Assembly (NCBI GenBank): GCA_025506515.1
Contig: CM046457.1
Location: forward strand, 2,312,997-2,376,996
Origin: Flaveria trinervia
Lineage: Eukaryota; Streptophyta; Magnoliopsida; Asterales; Asteraceae
DNA: 64,000 nt
Direction of reading: 5' to 3'
In this document: one piece after another, positions 47,397 to 60,112 of the stretch
Layout: every line of letters begins with the position of its first letter
How positions within the stretch are numbered: position 1 is the first letter of the stretch
Position numbers and translations under genes: made by a program
Notes under the pieces: model-generated
The model's database searches: none
Told to the model about the DNA's origin: nothing
Seen by the model: the letters and a program-made list of their open reading frames with translations, nothing else

Positions 47397-47639
47397 GGGA
47401 AACATAAAGACATAAACCAAATATGCATGTCACTTTTGATATCTACTAAGATGTTGGATCAAGATAATTCAAAACGTGCAGATTTAATGCTTTATGATAT
47501 TTTTATATTTATATTAGGTATTATTATCTGGAAAATTCTGAACATGTCACATTGACTAATTTTTTTCTCTTAAAATGTCCCTTTAACCAACCCATCCTCC
47601 AAACTGTCCCCACCCTAACATGGCGGCCTGACTGTAAAA

Positions 47640-47850
47640 CAGGTTCGTTCAAACTCACGATTAATAGTTCAAATGAAGCCCACATGTCTAAATAGGGTCG
47701 TTAAGCAGGTTCAGACGAACTTATGAAGGTTCAAACAACCGTAAATTTGTTCAGACGAACTTACGAAGGTTTGGGCTAACTTACAAAGTTCGGATGAACA
47801 TAAACAGGTACGGATGAACTAAAGCAAGTTTGGACGAACATAACAGGTCC
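47640..47850. repeat. Degenerate tandem repeat with GTTCAGACGAAC core
   Basis: Seven or eight loose units of about 24-30 bases resembling GGTTCAGACGAACTTACGAA. The core GTTC..GAAC is itself palindromic. It lies upstream of the WAT1-like gene, roughly 0.3-0.5 kb from its start codon. Confidence 0.65.
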
Positions 47851-49339
47851 GTCATAACGACACTATTTTATGTCTTCATCTAAGCTGCTCATCTTGGGTT
47901 CGAATGACCCTGTTCTGTGGTCAGAGGCAACCCTGTTAGTTGAGTACATCTTTAAGAATCGTTTGGTCCAAGGGATATTTTGAAATAAAATTGTAGTCAA
48001 AGAGACATTTTCAAAATTGTCCAATTATTATCAACTTGACATGTAATTCGAGGATTTGAGTTTAGTCTACACATGTTAGTTTTGAGTTAAAACTATGAAC
48101 ACATTTTATTTACACATTTAACTAAACCCGTTTTTATTTATTTATTTATTTTTTTGTTTGTTTTGTTTGTCATATATTGAAATGATTGGATAATTTATTT
48201 CAAAATCTAAAGATTAAAAGGAAATATGATATCAACTTTTATAACTTACAAGTACCTTTTATATACAATTTTCACAATTCTAAGTTCGTGAAGTGTTCTG
48301 GTCCAATTGGGTTCTTGGCACTCAGCAATGTATTAACCGTTCTCATATAACATGCTAATAGTAAGCGATGATCTTTTTCTTTCATTTCATGTATTAACCT
48401 TTGTCGAGGGCTAAAAAAACAAATGATTGAAATGCATTTAAATGTACTAAAAACGGTGTAAATAAAATATAAACTAGGGTGATATACAATAATTTGGTAC
48501 GGTTTGATTTTAAGCATCAAAACGAAGATACAAAAATTTAGATACTAATTTTATTATTCAACATTTTAATTAAAGATAATTTACTTTAACAACATGAAGG
48601 TTTTAGCCGCCAATGTCATTGAAGCTACGGGGATCTATACTAGTCTAATGTCACAACATTAGAAATACAAAAAATTAAAATTATAATATTATATTTAACA
48701 ATTTATTTTAAAGTTTATAATGTTTATAGTGTTACCTGGTCGGTTGTTCAATTTGATCCGACAACTAACCAAATTCCGATCTGATTACGAAAAGATTACT
48801 TTTAGCTTTTATGTTTTAGAACTAATAAAATTTAGTATTGTACAAGTAAAAGTACATTAAAACGATAACCTTTATGAGAAAATTCATTGTATATTTTTAA
48901 ATAAATCTTTTAAACTACAAAATAAAATTTAAACTATTATATATGTCCTTAGAACTTTTAAAATATCATATATACACTTGATAATTTCCTAAATATCATA
49001 TATGTCTAAGCGAGATTCAAAAGATCATATATACTCTTAAAAGTTTTCCTAAATATCATACATGCTTAAACGAAATTCAAAATATTATATAAAATTTCAA
49101 TCTTAAAATTCTTTCATCAAACATTCAGAATATACATTAATATTTTATTTTTTCCAAAACTTCAAAATTTTAATTTTTCTTTTAATTTATTATTAATAAT
49201 TATTATTTTTAGTACTCCATTTATTTTTGTTTTTATTCATAGACTTTTGTGATGATAAATATAAAACTTCTTAATATATTTTTATCTTTAAAGCTATTGA
49301 AAATGATTTTAAACATCAATTAAACATTTAATATCTCGA

Positions 49340-49403
<64 letters not shown>

Positions 49404-50077
49404 ATATATATATATTACCAAATACTCACTGTTATATCATACCATCAAGTTTTATAATGAAGTTTTACTAAAATTTTGTAATTTATCACAACAAAGATTA
49501 CACTGTTCAGAAAGCAAGAGAGATTTTTGTTTCATATGAGCACACGTCAGTGGTGCCAGTTATTGTTGATTTGTTGGTGACAAATTCATATGGCCATATG
49601 GGCCATACAGAAGTCATATGCGTCGTATGACCTTTTTTAATTAATTTTATGTTTAACAAAAATATAACCTTTTTAATACCTATTTTATAAAAATATAACT
49701 CTTTCCATATCTAAACTGTATGGTAAAATTACGACTATCACGTGTCAAGTAAGTGTACATTTGTGAACATAGACGTGTGCATGCTTTAAATCCAACTACA
49801 CAATGATGTTTATACTGACTCTGGTACAACGTAACAATCGGATTTCTATGGGGATCATGACATTATGAATATTATGTACAGTTTTAAGAGCTTGATAATA
49901 TTAGAACTCTCCTAAAGTAGCGTTGCAAATGAGAATTTAACATTGTTAAAATGTCATTGGGTTTCTAGCCTTTCACACGATCCATAAAGTAGCGTATAGA
50001 ATAGCATGAAATAAATTGTAGTCTCAGAAGATGAGGTGAACTTGATCTGATTAATTTTTATATAACCCTACATCAAC
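47851..50077. other. Intergenic with an (AT)n microsatellite
   Basis: (AT)n runs at about 49341-49416. No supported gene; the rest is AT-rich unique-looking sequence. Confidence 0.6.
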
Positions 50078-50158
50078 CACCCACACCAAACAATCTATGC
50101 CATATATCCGTAACAAAATGACAAACAACAAAGTCATGATCAACCGACTCAATTTCTC
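50078..50158 (-). pseudogene. LINE zinc-finger region remnant
   Basis: On the minus strand this translates to ESVDHDFVVCHFVTDIWHRL, matching the pattern H-x4-C..(V)W that ends the zinc-finger region after plant LINE reverse transcriptases. It is cut by the CACTA end at 50160. Too short for certainty. Confidence 0.4.
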
Positions 50159-50159
50159 T

Positions 50160-50278
50160 CACTACAAGAAATGTCTTTGATAGTGGCGAAATTAGGTATT
50201 ACCAATGACATCAATTGCCTAGGTTTGAAGACCTGATTTTAAAGGACTCCTATTTTGGACTAACCTTCATTCAAAACA
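50160..50278 (+). mobile_element. Terminal fragment of a CACTA (En/Spm) transposon
   Basis: CACTACAAGAAATGTC is the standard terminal inverted repeat of plant CACTA elements, and the following GATAGTGGCGAAATTA is typical subterminal sequence. The element continues rightward but is interrupted at 50279 by a gypsy LTR. Confidence 0.7.
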
Positions 50279-51381
50279 TGTAAGACCCCATTCCCGGGAC
50301 GCTTACAACTGCCTAATCATTGCACATAAAACATATATTTTCATAAACTTAAATAAACATTGCAGCAGAAACATTAAAAACGATATTTCATTTCATTATA
50401 AAAGCTTTTGCAAAATAATGCATCATTACCACATTACAAAATACTGGTTGCATTACATCACAAAAGCATTATAAAAATGGATGCCATCCAAAAAGAGCCA
50501 AGTAGCCGCCCCGCGCCATCCTCGGCAACTTTACCTGCCAACTAGAAACACATAAAAGTCAATATTGCTGAGTGAGTTCTAGTTTTATAAAACATTATAC
50601 TACCTTTCGTTCGTTAAAACATTTTCATTACTATCGCACGTGATCACACATCATACTACATCAAGCTAATAGTTATTATCTTTATCATCATTCGTTTCGT
50701 ACATTTCGCATGTTTTGCACATTTCTTACTTATCACACTTTTCGTACTTTATTATCTTTCACTTCCATCTAGGACATGTACTTAACCCCCCTCTTGAGCA
50801 TAAAGATATATCATCTAGGGTTAAGCCACAAGAACCCCATATCACACGTATGGAGTAGTCACCAGAACTGACTTCCCCTATGTGTGTGAACTCTTATGGT
50901 TAGCCAAAATCGCACGCTGTATAACACACAGTAATTAGGAAATCGCACGTATTGGAGCAATCATCGAGATTGAACTCTTACTGTGTGTATGAACCCTTAT
51001 AAGTTAGCCAAAATCGCATGTTGTAAATACACACACAATTGAGCTAACAACTCTCAATGAGTTGTGAACCTCCTTTCATTTGCTTGCAAGCCTTTCATAC
51101 TTTTATTCATTCATTAATGCATGCATTCTTTCTTTAAGTTCCTCTTTTTATTATCATCCACTTTATGTTACATAATACTTAGTCATTTCTTTCATTAACA
51201 TTCAATACAAAGCCATGTGAAGATAAACATACATAAACAGGAACATTAACAAGAGCATGCAAATCTTCATACATATAAGCATGCATACATAACATAAATC
51301 ACACATACCATCATGCATAACATCATACATAACATCATCATCATCATAACATCATCATACATCATCATAATCATACATCTT
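50279..51381 (-). repeat. Gypsy LTR (related to that at 1366), 3' half
   Basis: The reverse complement matches the 3' half of the 1366-3715 LTR: it ends GTCCCGGGAATGGGGTCTTACA and has the same ATG/CAT simple repeats and TTGCAAGCAAATG stretch. No primer-binding site follows its end, so this is the outer 3' LTR of a minus-strand element or a solo LTR. It is interrupted at 51381 by copia B; the remainder should lie beyond 64000. Confidence 0.8.
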
Positions 51382-52403
51382 TGATAGGATCTCAGCATCT
51401 AGTTTGATCGATTCAAATGATTTCAGCAGCGGAATAGAGTACCAACTAGCACAATTCGAGCAAGAATACCAAAGATATAGCAATGAACAAAATTAGTTAT
51501 AGAGAGAGAAAGTTTCTGCAAAAGGAATATTTCATTCAATCACACGCTTGGCATGGCTTTCGCTAAATTACAATTTAGGTCATTCTTTCTTATATAAGGA
51601 AAGATGACATAGGCTGATGTCACTTGATAGTGACATCTAACCGTTATTAACAAACTACTGAAACACTAAAACTACTGAAGATGTCAAGCAGCTGACATCT
51701 TCTTACAAGAAGCTAAGTGTTACTTATTACAAAACTACTGATAAGAAACTACTGAAACTACAACGACTGAAGAACAAGCTCTTCAGTCGTTTTACAAAAC
51801 TACTGAAAGTAAAAACATAAAACTACTGATAAACACAACTACTGAAGAAGTACTCTTCAGCTGTTGTGACAAACTACTGAAACTTCAGCACTTGGTCTTC
51901 AGACTTGAACTTCAGACGTTTCATCAGCTGATGACTTCAGTAGATGTCATCAGCTGATGTCTTCAGTCTTTGTCTTCAGACTTTGTACATCAGTTGTTGA
52001 TCTTCAGCACTTGTGGACTCTTCAGCTGTTGAACTTCAGTACTTTGGTCTTCAGCTTCAGCACTTGTATTCTTCAGCTGTTTACCTTCAGTACTTGGTCT
52101 TCAGCTTCAGCACTTGTGTTCTTCAGCTGTTGAGCTTCAGCACTTTAGTCTTCAGCTTCAGCACTTGTGTTCTTCAGCTGTTGAGCTTCAGCACTTTAGT
52201 CTTCAGCTTTAGCACTTGTGTTCTTCAGCTGTTGAGCTTCAGCACTTTAGTCTTCAGCTGTTGAAGTCTTCAGTACTTGATCTTCAGCTGTTGAAGTCTT
52301 CAGCACTTGTCGAACTGCTGATGAAGCCTTCAGCAGTTGTTGTGATATCATGTGGGACTTAGAGGTTTTCTGATCTTGGCTCATTGGTTCTTTTGGTCCA
52401 ACA
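51382..52403 (-). repeat. Copia B 3' LTR (1022 bp)
   Basis: On the plus strand it starts TGATAGGATC and ends GGTCCAACA, so TG...CA. It matches the right LTR from 63091. A TATA box (TATATAAG) is at 51591-51598 within a palindrome that is perfect in the other copy (CTTCCTTATATAAGGAAG, 63293-63310). The U3 half contains repeated ACTACTGA and CTTCAGCACTT words. Confidence 0.9.
52013..52264 (-). repeat. 51-bp tandem repeat in copia B U3
   Basis: About four and a half copies of a 51-bp unit built from CTTCAGCTTCAGCACTTGTG and TTCTTCAGCTGTTGAGCTTC plus CAGCACTTTAGT. The right LTR has the same number of copies (63716-63961). Open frames here are repeat artefacts. The position upstream of the LTR TATA box suits an enhancer, which is inference. 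Confidence 0.85.
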
Positions 52404-52413
52404 AACTCCCCTT
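52404..52413 (-). other. Copia B polypurine tract
   Basis: Minus-strand AAGGGGAGTT abuts the 3' LTR start. Confidence 0.75.
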
Positions 52414-52621
52414 GAACCAATGCAGCCAAAACCTCTAATTGATTTATTTTTCCACTTATTGTTGGCAGAATGGTTGGTTTTTTTTCTTCTTGATCAGTTG
52501 AGAAGATGACCCATATAAGCACTGGCCTGGGAATGAGTCTCTGATGATTTGGTTGGCAATGTATGAATGGGAGCTCTGTATTGGGGAATTGGACACTGAG
52601 TTGTTCCCCCATCCATGAGAC

Positions 52622-55600
52622 TCACTTCCCAACTATGAGCTTGTAGGATTCCCTGGTGTAGGCCTCCAAGAATACAATTCGTTCCTCCATGGTGAGCTCC
52701 TCTGCCTCACCATCGAGAATCCTTCTGGCCCATAGTACTCAGACAGAATTTGACCTGTTTTCCATTTTTGAGTACCACTGTTGTAATCTGTCTGTAAGCA
52801 AATTCATCAGGATGATGACCTTCTAACAACAGTGGTAACTCATCCTTTCTGATCTCATTCAGCCTCTTATACACCAGCCCCTTTTTAATCATTCTATTCT
52901 CCAGCATCTTTTGTGGGGGCATGTTTGAGGTGTAGGCCTTTTTGAAATCTTCCAGGATTTCCCAGGGTGAGACTACAAGGGCTAAGGAGATCACTTTATC
53001 TACAATCTTTTTCACTTGCCCATTGTATCTCTGAGGGATATTTTTCTTTTGTATTCTATGAGTCACCCTGGGATCAGGCCAAATTCTTACTCTTTCTTTC
53101 ACATACTGAAAAGTATGTCTAAGAGTATAAATCCTCTGAGCTTGTTTTTTCATATTAATGATGGAGGAAGTGGCTGCATATGCTTTATCTACTCTCCTCA
53201 ATAACTCTTCATCGTGCAATCTGTGTTGTTCTTCTTCTTCCAATTTCACTTTGATTGCATCTCTTTGTTGCTCAGGAGTTATTGCAAGAGAGAGATCTTT
53301 GGCCTTAGGCAACTGCAGAACAGCTGAGATCGGCAGCCTGTCTTCATCATCATCATCTTCTTCTTCCAGCCTCAACACTTTCTCTTCTTCTGCTTAGGTG
53401 CATCATCGGCTGTTGGTTTTGAGGGTAAGGGAGTTGGTTTTGTGGGTTGTGGTTGTGGTTGTTTTGGAGAGGGAATGTTGACAGGCTGAGTTAGCATTTT
53501 GGAGGTGAGTGTGTTTTTGAGTGTTTGGCTAGCTCAGTCCTGCTCCCTGCTCCTGCTTCATTCAAAGCTTCTATGACTAATCCCTTAGTATATGCCTCAG
53601 ACGAACAGATCTTGGAGGTTATGGCCAAGATGCTGTCTCTGGTCCATGATTTTATTTCGATCAATGATCTCCCAAGGTATTTGCTAATAAATCTGATCAT
53701 GATCTCAAGTCTTTCTCTATCCATTGTGCTGTAGCTGGCCCATCTTTGTTGAATCTCTTCGATCTCTAATCTTCTTATTTCAGAGTCCAGCTTTTCAGTA
53801 TTGAAACCTTGCCTAAACAGCTGATCAATGATATTGTCCATTGATCTGCTATGTTCAGCATCAGCCTCTTTAACCATTTCATTCAAGTTTTTCTCTTTTT
53901 CAGCACTTTTCTTTTCTTATGTGACATGAAAGTCCTTTTGACTTTCATGTACTTTCTCCTTTTCAGCTCCCTTCTCATTCTCATTCTCCTTCTCTTTCTC
54001 GTCTCATACACACAGTCCTTCTCTATTTCCACTTCTTTCTCCTTCTCCATCCTCTTTCTTTTAGCTTTCACTGCTGGAATCTCCCCCTTTTTGGGTGCAT
54101 TGGTTTTAAGGGTTTGATCAGCAGAAAGCTTTTGGCGCAGTACATCCTCCACACTATAGGTTGTAAGACAGAAGAAAGTCTCTCATCAACAGTTTTAATG
54201 ACAAGTTCAGTTATCTGCGGTGTGATGAGAGATAGGGGATTTTGAGAGATAGCATCCATTTGCTCAGGCGGGGTTTTGGTCCTGAGAAATGGTGCCAGAA
54301 ACAGAGGCAGGTGGTTGAGATTCTTTGAGTGGCTGTGTGTTTAAGTGACCTTCAGAGGAAGGTGCCATCTATTGGGTTGATGTGGTGGCAAATGGTCTTT
54401 CTCCCTGAGAGAGTTGGTCAAGTAGTTTTTGCAGCCTACTGACTTCCTCCTCTAGGATTATGTTCTGGGCAAGAACATCATAAAAGAAGCCCAGGTCATC
54501 ATCAGCAGATGCTGAATCACCTGACCTCCTGCTTGTAGTAGGATGTACATGCACTGGGTGTAGACCAGATGTAGCATGTGCCCCTTTGTCTTGGAACTGG
54601 GGACTTCCAGCCTCAGGACTTTGTCCTTCATCAGCTGTTGCCTCTGGTGAGGTCTTAGTTTGTTACCAACCTCAGTCTGATCATATGCTGATTCAGAGAG
54701 ATGGCAGCCTCACCAGATGTTCTGATCTCCATATCCACACAGGAGATAGAACATTTAAACCCCGATGCTGTGGGTTGTCAGAAGCATGTGTATCCTCTTC
54801 CTCAATTGCTGTTGTTCTCCCCTTTGTTGGTGGTTGTAGGGGAGGAGAGAGGCATGCAGCTGAGTCAGCACATTAGCAATTATAATGGTTGGACTTTGGG
54901 GGGCATTTGCATGGGGAGAGGGGATAGAAGTTGATTGCATCCGGGGAGAGATGCTCTTCAATGATAACCTCCTCAAGTGAGAGAGGTCTCAGTAATGTGG
55001 TTTCCCCTGAAGTGGTTGCAACAGGATCCTTTAGAGGATACCTGTGCGGCTGTTGCTGGTTGAGTCTTTAACACTACTGGAGGGTTTGAACCAGTAGGTT
55101 TATCCTGTTTGGTGGTACAGGAGCATCATCAGGGGACTCATCTCCCTGATTAGCTTGTTTGGGTTTGGATTTTGGCTTGGTGGGGACTTTGGATCTGGCA
55201 GTTGAAGCTGTGGTTCCCTTTGCTTGGGTTTGAGCAAACGGCAGCTTCTTTGAGAGATTGGTCGGAGTTATGCCTGGAGTATACCTCAGCTAGAACAGCT
55301 GGTGCAGGGACTCCAAGGCCAACAAGGCCATCAGTTTGTAATTCATTTAAAATTATGGCCATCAGAAACCTGGATATAATAGCCATCTGTTTCCCATAGG
55401 TTTCTGTGCCAGATCTTTGATTTCTAGAAACACAATTTGTGAAAAATTTAAAGGTTGATGTTCTAGAATTGAATATAATACCTGTTGCCACCAGGAAGAC
55501 ATTTGATCCCATGAGGGTGTCTTCGAAGCTAAGCAAACATTCACCATATGAAATATCAGTCTTTCAGCATCAGGGAAGTTCTTCTTCAGTATGGTAGCAG

Positions 55601-55964
55601 CTCGAAGATTTCCGTCATACCCATTGTTGATGAAGGACATATCAGTTGTGCCCTTCGGGTACTCAGTCACAACAGTAGCATCTTGTAAATTAGCACTCGA
55701 CGAATGCTATCAAGTGTAACCTCTACTTGTTTTGGTGACCAATGACCGAACAGAAATTTGGCCGGAAGGCACATCAGTGTGAACGTAGGCATTGGACCAA
55801 AACTGACTTAGTGACTCTGGGTAGATGGTCGAGGTTTAAGAGCAGAGCAGTACTATACTGAGAATCAGCCATTAGGTCTATGGCGTGATCAAACTTTTCC
55901 AGAAGCCCGATTTCGTGAGGTAGGCGACACAATTATGTCTGGGTTTTAGACTCATGGTTGCCAT
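52622..55964 (-). pseudogene. Copia B ORF3, about 3.3 kb (broken)
   Basis: ATG 55964 (MATMSLKPRHNCVAYL) begins the same kind of extra ORF as in copia A, but stops and frameshifts divide it. Recognisable pieces: 55670-55150 (conserved N-terminal region, KKNFPDAERLIFHMV, NRWLLYPGF); a Pro/Ser/Gln-rich middle; a short coiled coil at 54554-54369 (EEEVSRLQKLLDQL); a Lys/Glu-rich basic stretch 54152-53883; 53886-53491 (RLEIEEIQQRWASYS); and 53378-52707 (223 residues, acidic start EEEDDDDEDR). Another frame ends at TGA 52624-52622. No transmembrane segment is apparent. Family function unknown. Confidence 0.7.
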
Positions 55965-56060
55965 TTTTGAGAGTATGAAGGTCAGAAGAACGGCTAATGG
56001 AACGTTTGAGAAGAAGACATTATTTATAGGGTTGGGATAGGAAAAGACTGAAGAAAACTA
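55965..56060 (-). promoter_or_regulatory. Internal promoter candidate for copia B ORF3
   Basis: A canonical minus-strand CTATAAATA (box 56028-56021) lies 64 bases before the ORF3 ATG at 55964, followed by a pyrimidine-rich TCTTCTTCTC leader. Compare the TATA-like box before copia A ORF3. Promoter activity is inferred. Confidence 0.6.
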
Positions 56061-56790
56061 CTGAAGGTTTTGGTGTGTCATCAGCTGTTTGAAACTACTG
56101 ATGACGTGGTATTAACCTTCAGAGGTTTAAAACGACTGACAGTGGTGGTGTTTTCATCATGTGTTATAAAACAACTGAAGACTTGTTTTGACCATCAGAC
56201 ATTGAAACAGCTGAAGTCTTGGTGTTAACCATCAGTATTTATAAAACTACTGAAGGTCGTGGTTTTGACTTCATATGATGTAAACAACTGAGGACTTGGT
56301 GTTTGTCATCAGTAGTTGTGAAACTACTGAAGACAGTGGTTTTGCCATCAGTTGTTGTAAACAACTGAAGACTTGGTATTAGTTATCAGTAGTTATGAAA
56401 CTACTAAAGACTGTGTCTTGCTTCAGTTGTTTAGAAACAGCAGTTGTAAGAAACAACTGAAGAGAAATTACTCATCAGCTGTTTTCGTCAATTCTTAGCT
56501 TTCTCAGCTGTTTCATACTGTCCTCAACACTTACTCATCAGACTTTTCATCTGCTTTTCAGGTCTTTCATAGGACGTCAGTACTTATCTGTTTTTACTGA
56601 TTTCAGTAGTTGTACTACATCAGTAGTTGTAACTACATCATAGTTTAGAACAGATAAAGTACTTCAGTACTTGTGAGGCATTTAGCCTTCAGTAGTTATA
56701 AAAACTACTGAGGGTAAAGGACCTCATCAGTACTTATATGTGACATGGTTACCAATGATCATCAGTACTTATTACTGAGATCATCAGTAG
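56061..56790 (-). repeat. ACTACTGAAG / CAGTAGTT repeat-rich spacer of copia B
   Basis: Dozens of copies of AAACTACTGAAG, AACAACTGAAGAC, CATCAGTAGTT and CATCAGCTG occur between RNase H and ORF3. The same words are abundant in the LTR U3. The spacer is non-coding and lies directly upstream of the ORF3 TATA box. Confidence 0.75.
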
Positions 56791-56797
56791 TTGTCAC

Positions 56798-58755
56798 TTA
56801 TTCTAGCTGTAGCATACCAAGCCTTAACACCAGGTTGTGGAAAGTTGAACTATCCAAAGGCTTAGTAAAAATGTCTGCAAGCTCATCAGCACTAGGCACA
56901 AACATAGGATTAATTAGACCCTTTTCAAAACAATCTTTTATAAAATGATGTCTAATTTCTATATGTTTGGTCCTAGAGTGCTGGACTGGATTTTTGACAA
57001 TGCAAAGAGCTGAGGCACTATCCATTAATAACAGAGTCTTAGTCTCTGTAATGCCATAATCCAAAAGTTGATTCTGAAGCCAGAGTACTTGGGATGTACA
57101 ACTTGCAACAACAATGTACTCGGTTTCAACAGTGGATGTAGCAACAGATGTTTGTTTCTTACTCTGCCAAGAAATCAAACAGTTGCCTAGGAATTGACAT
57201 CCACCAGAAGTTGATTTCCTGGTTAACTTACACCCTGCATAGTCACTATCAGAGAAAGCAACTAATTTGCAAGAGTGCCTAGTGGAATACCATAAACCTA
57301 GAGATTGTGTACCTTGCAAATATCTAAAGATCACTTGACTGCAATCAGATGAGACTCTTTAGGTGCACCTGAAATCTAGCACAAACACATGTAGCAAACA
57401 TAATATCTGGTCTAGAAGCTGTTAAATACATCAAGGACCCAATCATACATCTGTAAAGCGTTTCATCAACAGCTTTACCTTTCTGATCAATATCCATATT
57501 TGTGTGGTGTTGCACATGGGAGTAGAACAGGGCTTACAGTTTTGTAAATCAAACTTATTTAAAAGATCTTTTGTATATTTAGACTGATGAATGAAAATTC
57601 CATCAGCTTTTTGTTTGATTTGCAAGCCTAGAAAGAATTGTAATTCTCCCATTGCACTCATTTCAAACTTCCTTTGCATTAATTTTGTAAAATCATCACA
57701 CAACTGGGGATCAGAGGATGCAAATATAATATCATCAACATAAATTTGAACAAGTAGCTTATGCTGATCCACCTTCTTAATAAATAAGGTTTTATCTATG
57801 GAGCCTCTAGTGAAATTATTTTGCAGAAGAAAGTTAGATAATGTCTCATACCAGGCTCTAGGAGCTTGTTTCAACCCATAAAGAGCCTTATCAAGCTTGT
57901 ATACCCATTCTGGGTGTTTATTATCCTCAAAACCTAGTGGTTGACACACATAAACTTCTTCTTTTATTTTACCATATAAAAATGCACTTTTAACATCCAT
58001 TTGAAAAACTTTAAGATTGTGGAGTGCAGCATAGGCTAAGAACAATCTAATTGCCTCCAGTCTGGCTACAGGGGCAAAGGTTTCATCATAATCAATACCT
58101 TCTTCTTATGCAACCCCTGAACAACCAGTCTGGCCTTGTTCTTAACAATAAGTCCATTTTCATCTGTTTTATTCCTCAACACCCATTTAGTGCCTATTGC
58201 ACACTTACCTGGGGGAAGAGGAACAAGCTCCCACACTTGATGCTTTTTGAACTGAAGAAGCTCAAGCTGCATTGCTTCAACCCAGCCATTGTCTCTAAGT
58301 GCAACATGATAATTCTTTGGCTCTAGCTGACTGATGAAGAGAGCATAGAAGCAGAAATTGGACAATTGACTTCTGGTTGAAACTCCAGCATTGATATCAC
58401 CAATGATTTGAGACATTGGGTGATTCTTCAGCTCTTGATAAACAATGAGATCAGTGCAAGTGTTTGTAGAACCTTCAGCAGCAACAGATGTTGATGTAGA
58501 CTCTTGAAACCATGTAGATGGTGGCAACTCAAATGAAGTTGAAGATGCAGAAATCTCATCAGCACTTGTTGTGGATGAAGCTACTGAAGCTACAGGAGCA
58601 TCAGGTTTAGAGGACACAGGCAGTTGGTCACTAAACCTGAAGAGGTGAGTACTGCTATCATCATCATCATCAGCACCAGCAGTACCACCAGGTGGTGAAC
58701 TGTTGACAGGAGCAACAACAGGAGTTTGATAAGGAACATATTGCAGTATGTCCAA
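56798..58755 (-). pseudogene. Copia B reverse transcriptase and RNase H (broken)
   Basis: From 58755: Ser/Thr linker, RDNGWVEAMQLELLQFKKH, IGTKWVLRNKTDENG, KARLVVQG, then a frameshift near 58100. RT resumes at 58045 with FQMDVKSAFLYGKI, ALYGLKQAPRAWYE and intact YVDDIIFASS. A second frameshift near 57480 precedes RNase H (57334-56798) with AFSDSDYAGC, STSGGCQFLG, HIEIRHHFIKD and a complete C-terminus ending LGMLQLE. Better preserved than copia A, but still not one frame. Confidence 0.88.
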
Positions 58756-59790
58756 ATCAATAGCTCCACAGGGCTTTGTGGAATCTTGTCCTTTGGAGAT
58801 TCATTAAACTTAACATGTAGAGTCTCTTCAACCATCTTTGTTCTGCAGTTGAAGACTCTGTATGCTTTGCAAGTTGATGAATAACCAACAAAGTACCCTG
58901 CATCCACCTTAGGATCAAATTTTTGGAGTTGATCCCGTGTGTTGAGAATGAAACAAGGACACCCAAAAGCTCTGAAGAATGAAATTAGAGGGGCCAAATG
59001 ATGAAGAAATTCATATGGAGTCTTCATCAACCTCTGATTTACTAGAACTCTATTCTGTACATAGCAAGCTGTATTGACAGCTTCAGCCCAAAAAGTCATT
59101 GGCAGTCCAGAATCAGCCAACATGGACCTTGCAGCTTCAATAAGGGTCATGTTCTTTCTCTCCACTACTCCATTTTGTTCAGGAGTTCTTGGAATGCTAA
59201 ACTGCCTCTTGATTCCCTTTGAGAGGTAGAACTCATCAAGTGTATTGTTTCTGAATTCTGTTCCATTATCACTTCTAATACACTTGACTGAGAGGGAATA
59301 CTGCTTCTCAACATACAACACAAAGTTGATAATCTTCTGAGTTGCCTCATCCTTTGAATGCAAGAAGAAAGTCCATACAAATCTGGAGTAATCATCCACA
59401 ATTACCAGACAGTATTTCTTCTTAGCCATACTCATCACTCTCACAGGACCAAAGAGATCCATGTGTAGAAGCTGTAAGCAGGTAGTGGACTTAGGTTCTT
59501 CTATGGAGGGAAATGAAGCTTTGTGCTGTTTTCCTTTTAAACAAGCAGTGCAGTTATCTTCACATTTGAACTCCTTCATAGGCAGTCCCCTTACTAAACC
59601 ATGGTTTATCAGCTGATTTATGTTTTTGAGATTAACATGACCCAACCTTCTATGCCATAGAGTAGATTCTTGAGGGGAAGCCTTGGAAAATAGGCAAGGA
59701 TGGCCTTTGAGATCTATTTTCTTGGAAAGATCTAAGGCATACACTCTTCCTGTCCTGTTGGCTTCAGGAGAGTGTATTCATCCAACACCT
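58590..59790 (-). pseudogene. Copia B integrase (catalytic core intact)
   Basis: One open stretch from 59744 carries the pre-integrase zinc region (WHRRLGHVNLKN ... CTACLKGKQH) and the core with all three acidic residues: Asp in HMDLFGPV, Asp in RSDNGTEFRN and Glu in GVVERKNMTLIEAARSM. It also has WAEAVNTACYVQNRVLV and VGYSSTCKAYRVFN. It is out of frame with protease upstream and RT downstream. Confidence 0.88.
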
Positions 59791-59929
59791 TATCATCAAC
59801 TTAGAACTTTGGATGACAGAATCCGACAGTTCTGACTGGTGAAAAGAGCAACATGGCCTTTGTCACACATTTGACTGACACTCAAGAGGTTGTACTTGAG
59901 ATTTTCCACATGGTTAACATCATCAAACT

Positions 59930-60112
59930 TTATTTCCCATTGGAAACAAAGCCTTTGCCGATGATGTAACCCTTTGCATCATTGCCAAATGACACAAACC
60001 CCTTCCTTCCTTGAGAGTAGTCATTAAGAAGTGATCTGTTTCCTGTCATATGCATGGATCCTCCACTGTCTACATACCAGATGCATCTATGGCATGTTGA
60101 AGAACCCTGCAA
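59930..60112 (-). pseudogene. Copia B protease
   Basis: CIWYVDSGGSMHMTG contains the DSG aspartic protease active site, followed by VSFGNDAKGYIIGKG. It is a fragment of the polyprotein, separated from integrase by stops near 59800-59930. Confidence 0.8.

Noticed and set aside
52013..52264. 83-codon frame MDSSAVELQYFG... in the copia B LTR
   Set aside because: It is the 51-bp U3 tandem repeat read as protein; the same appears at 63716-63961.
52622..55964. Calling ORF3 an envelope gene
   Set aside because: No signal peptide, transmembrane segment or cleavage site is visible; only its position resembles SIRE envelope-like ORFs.
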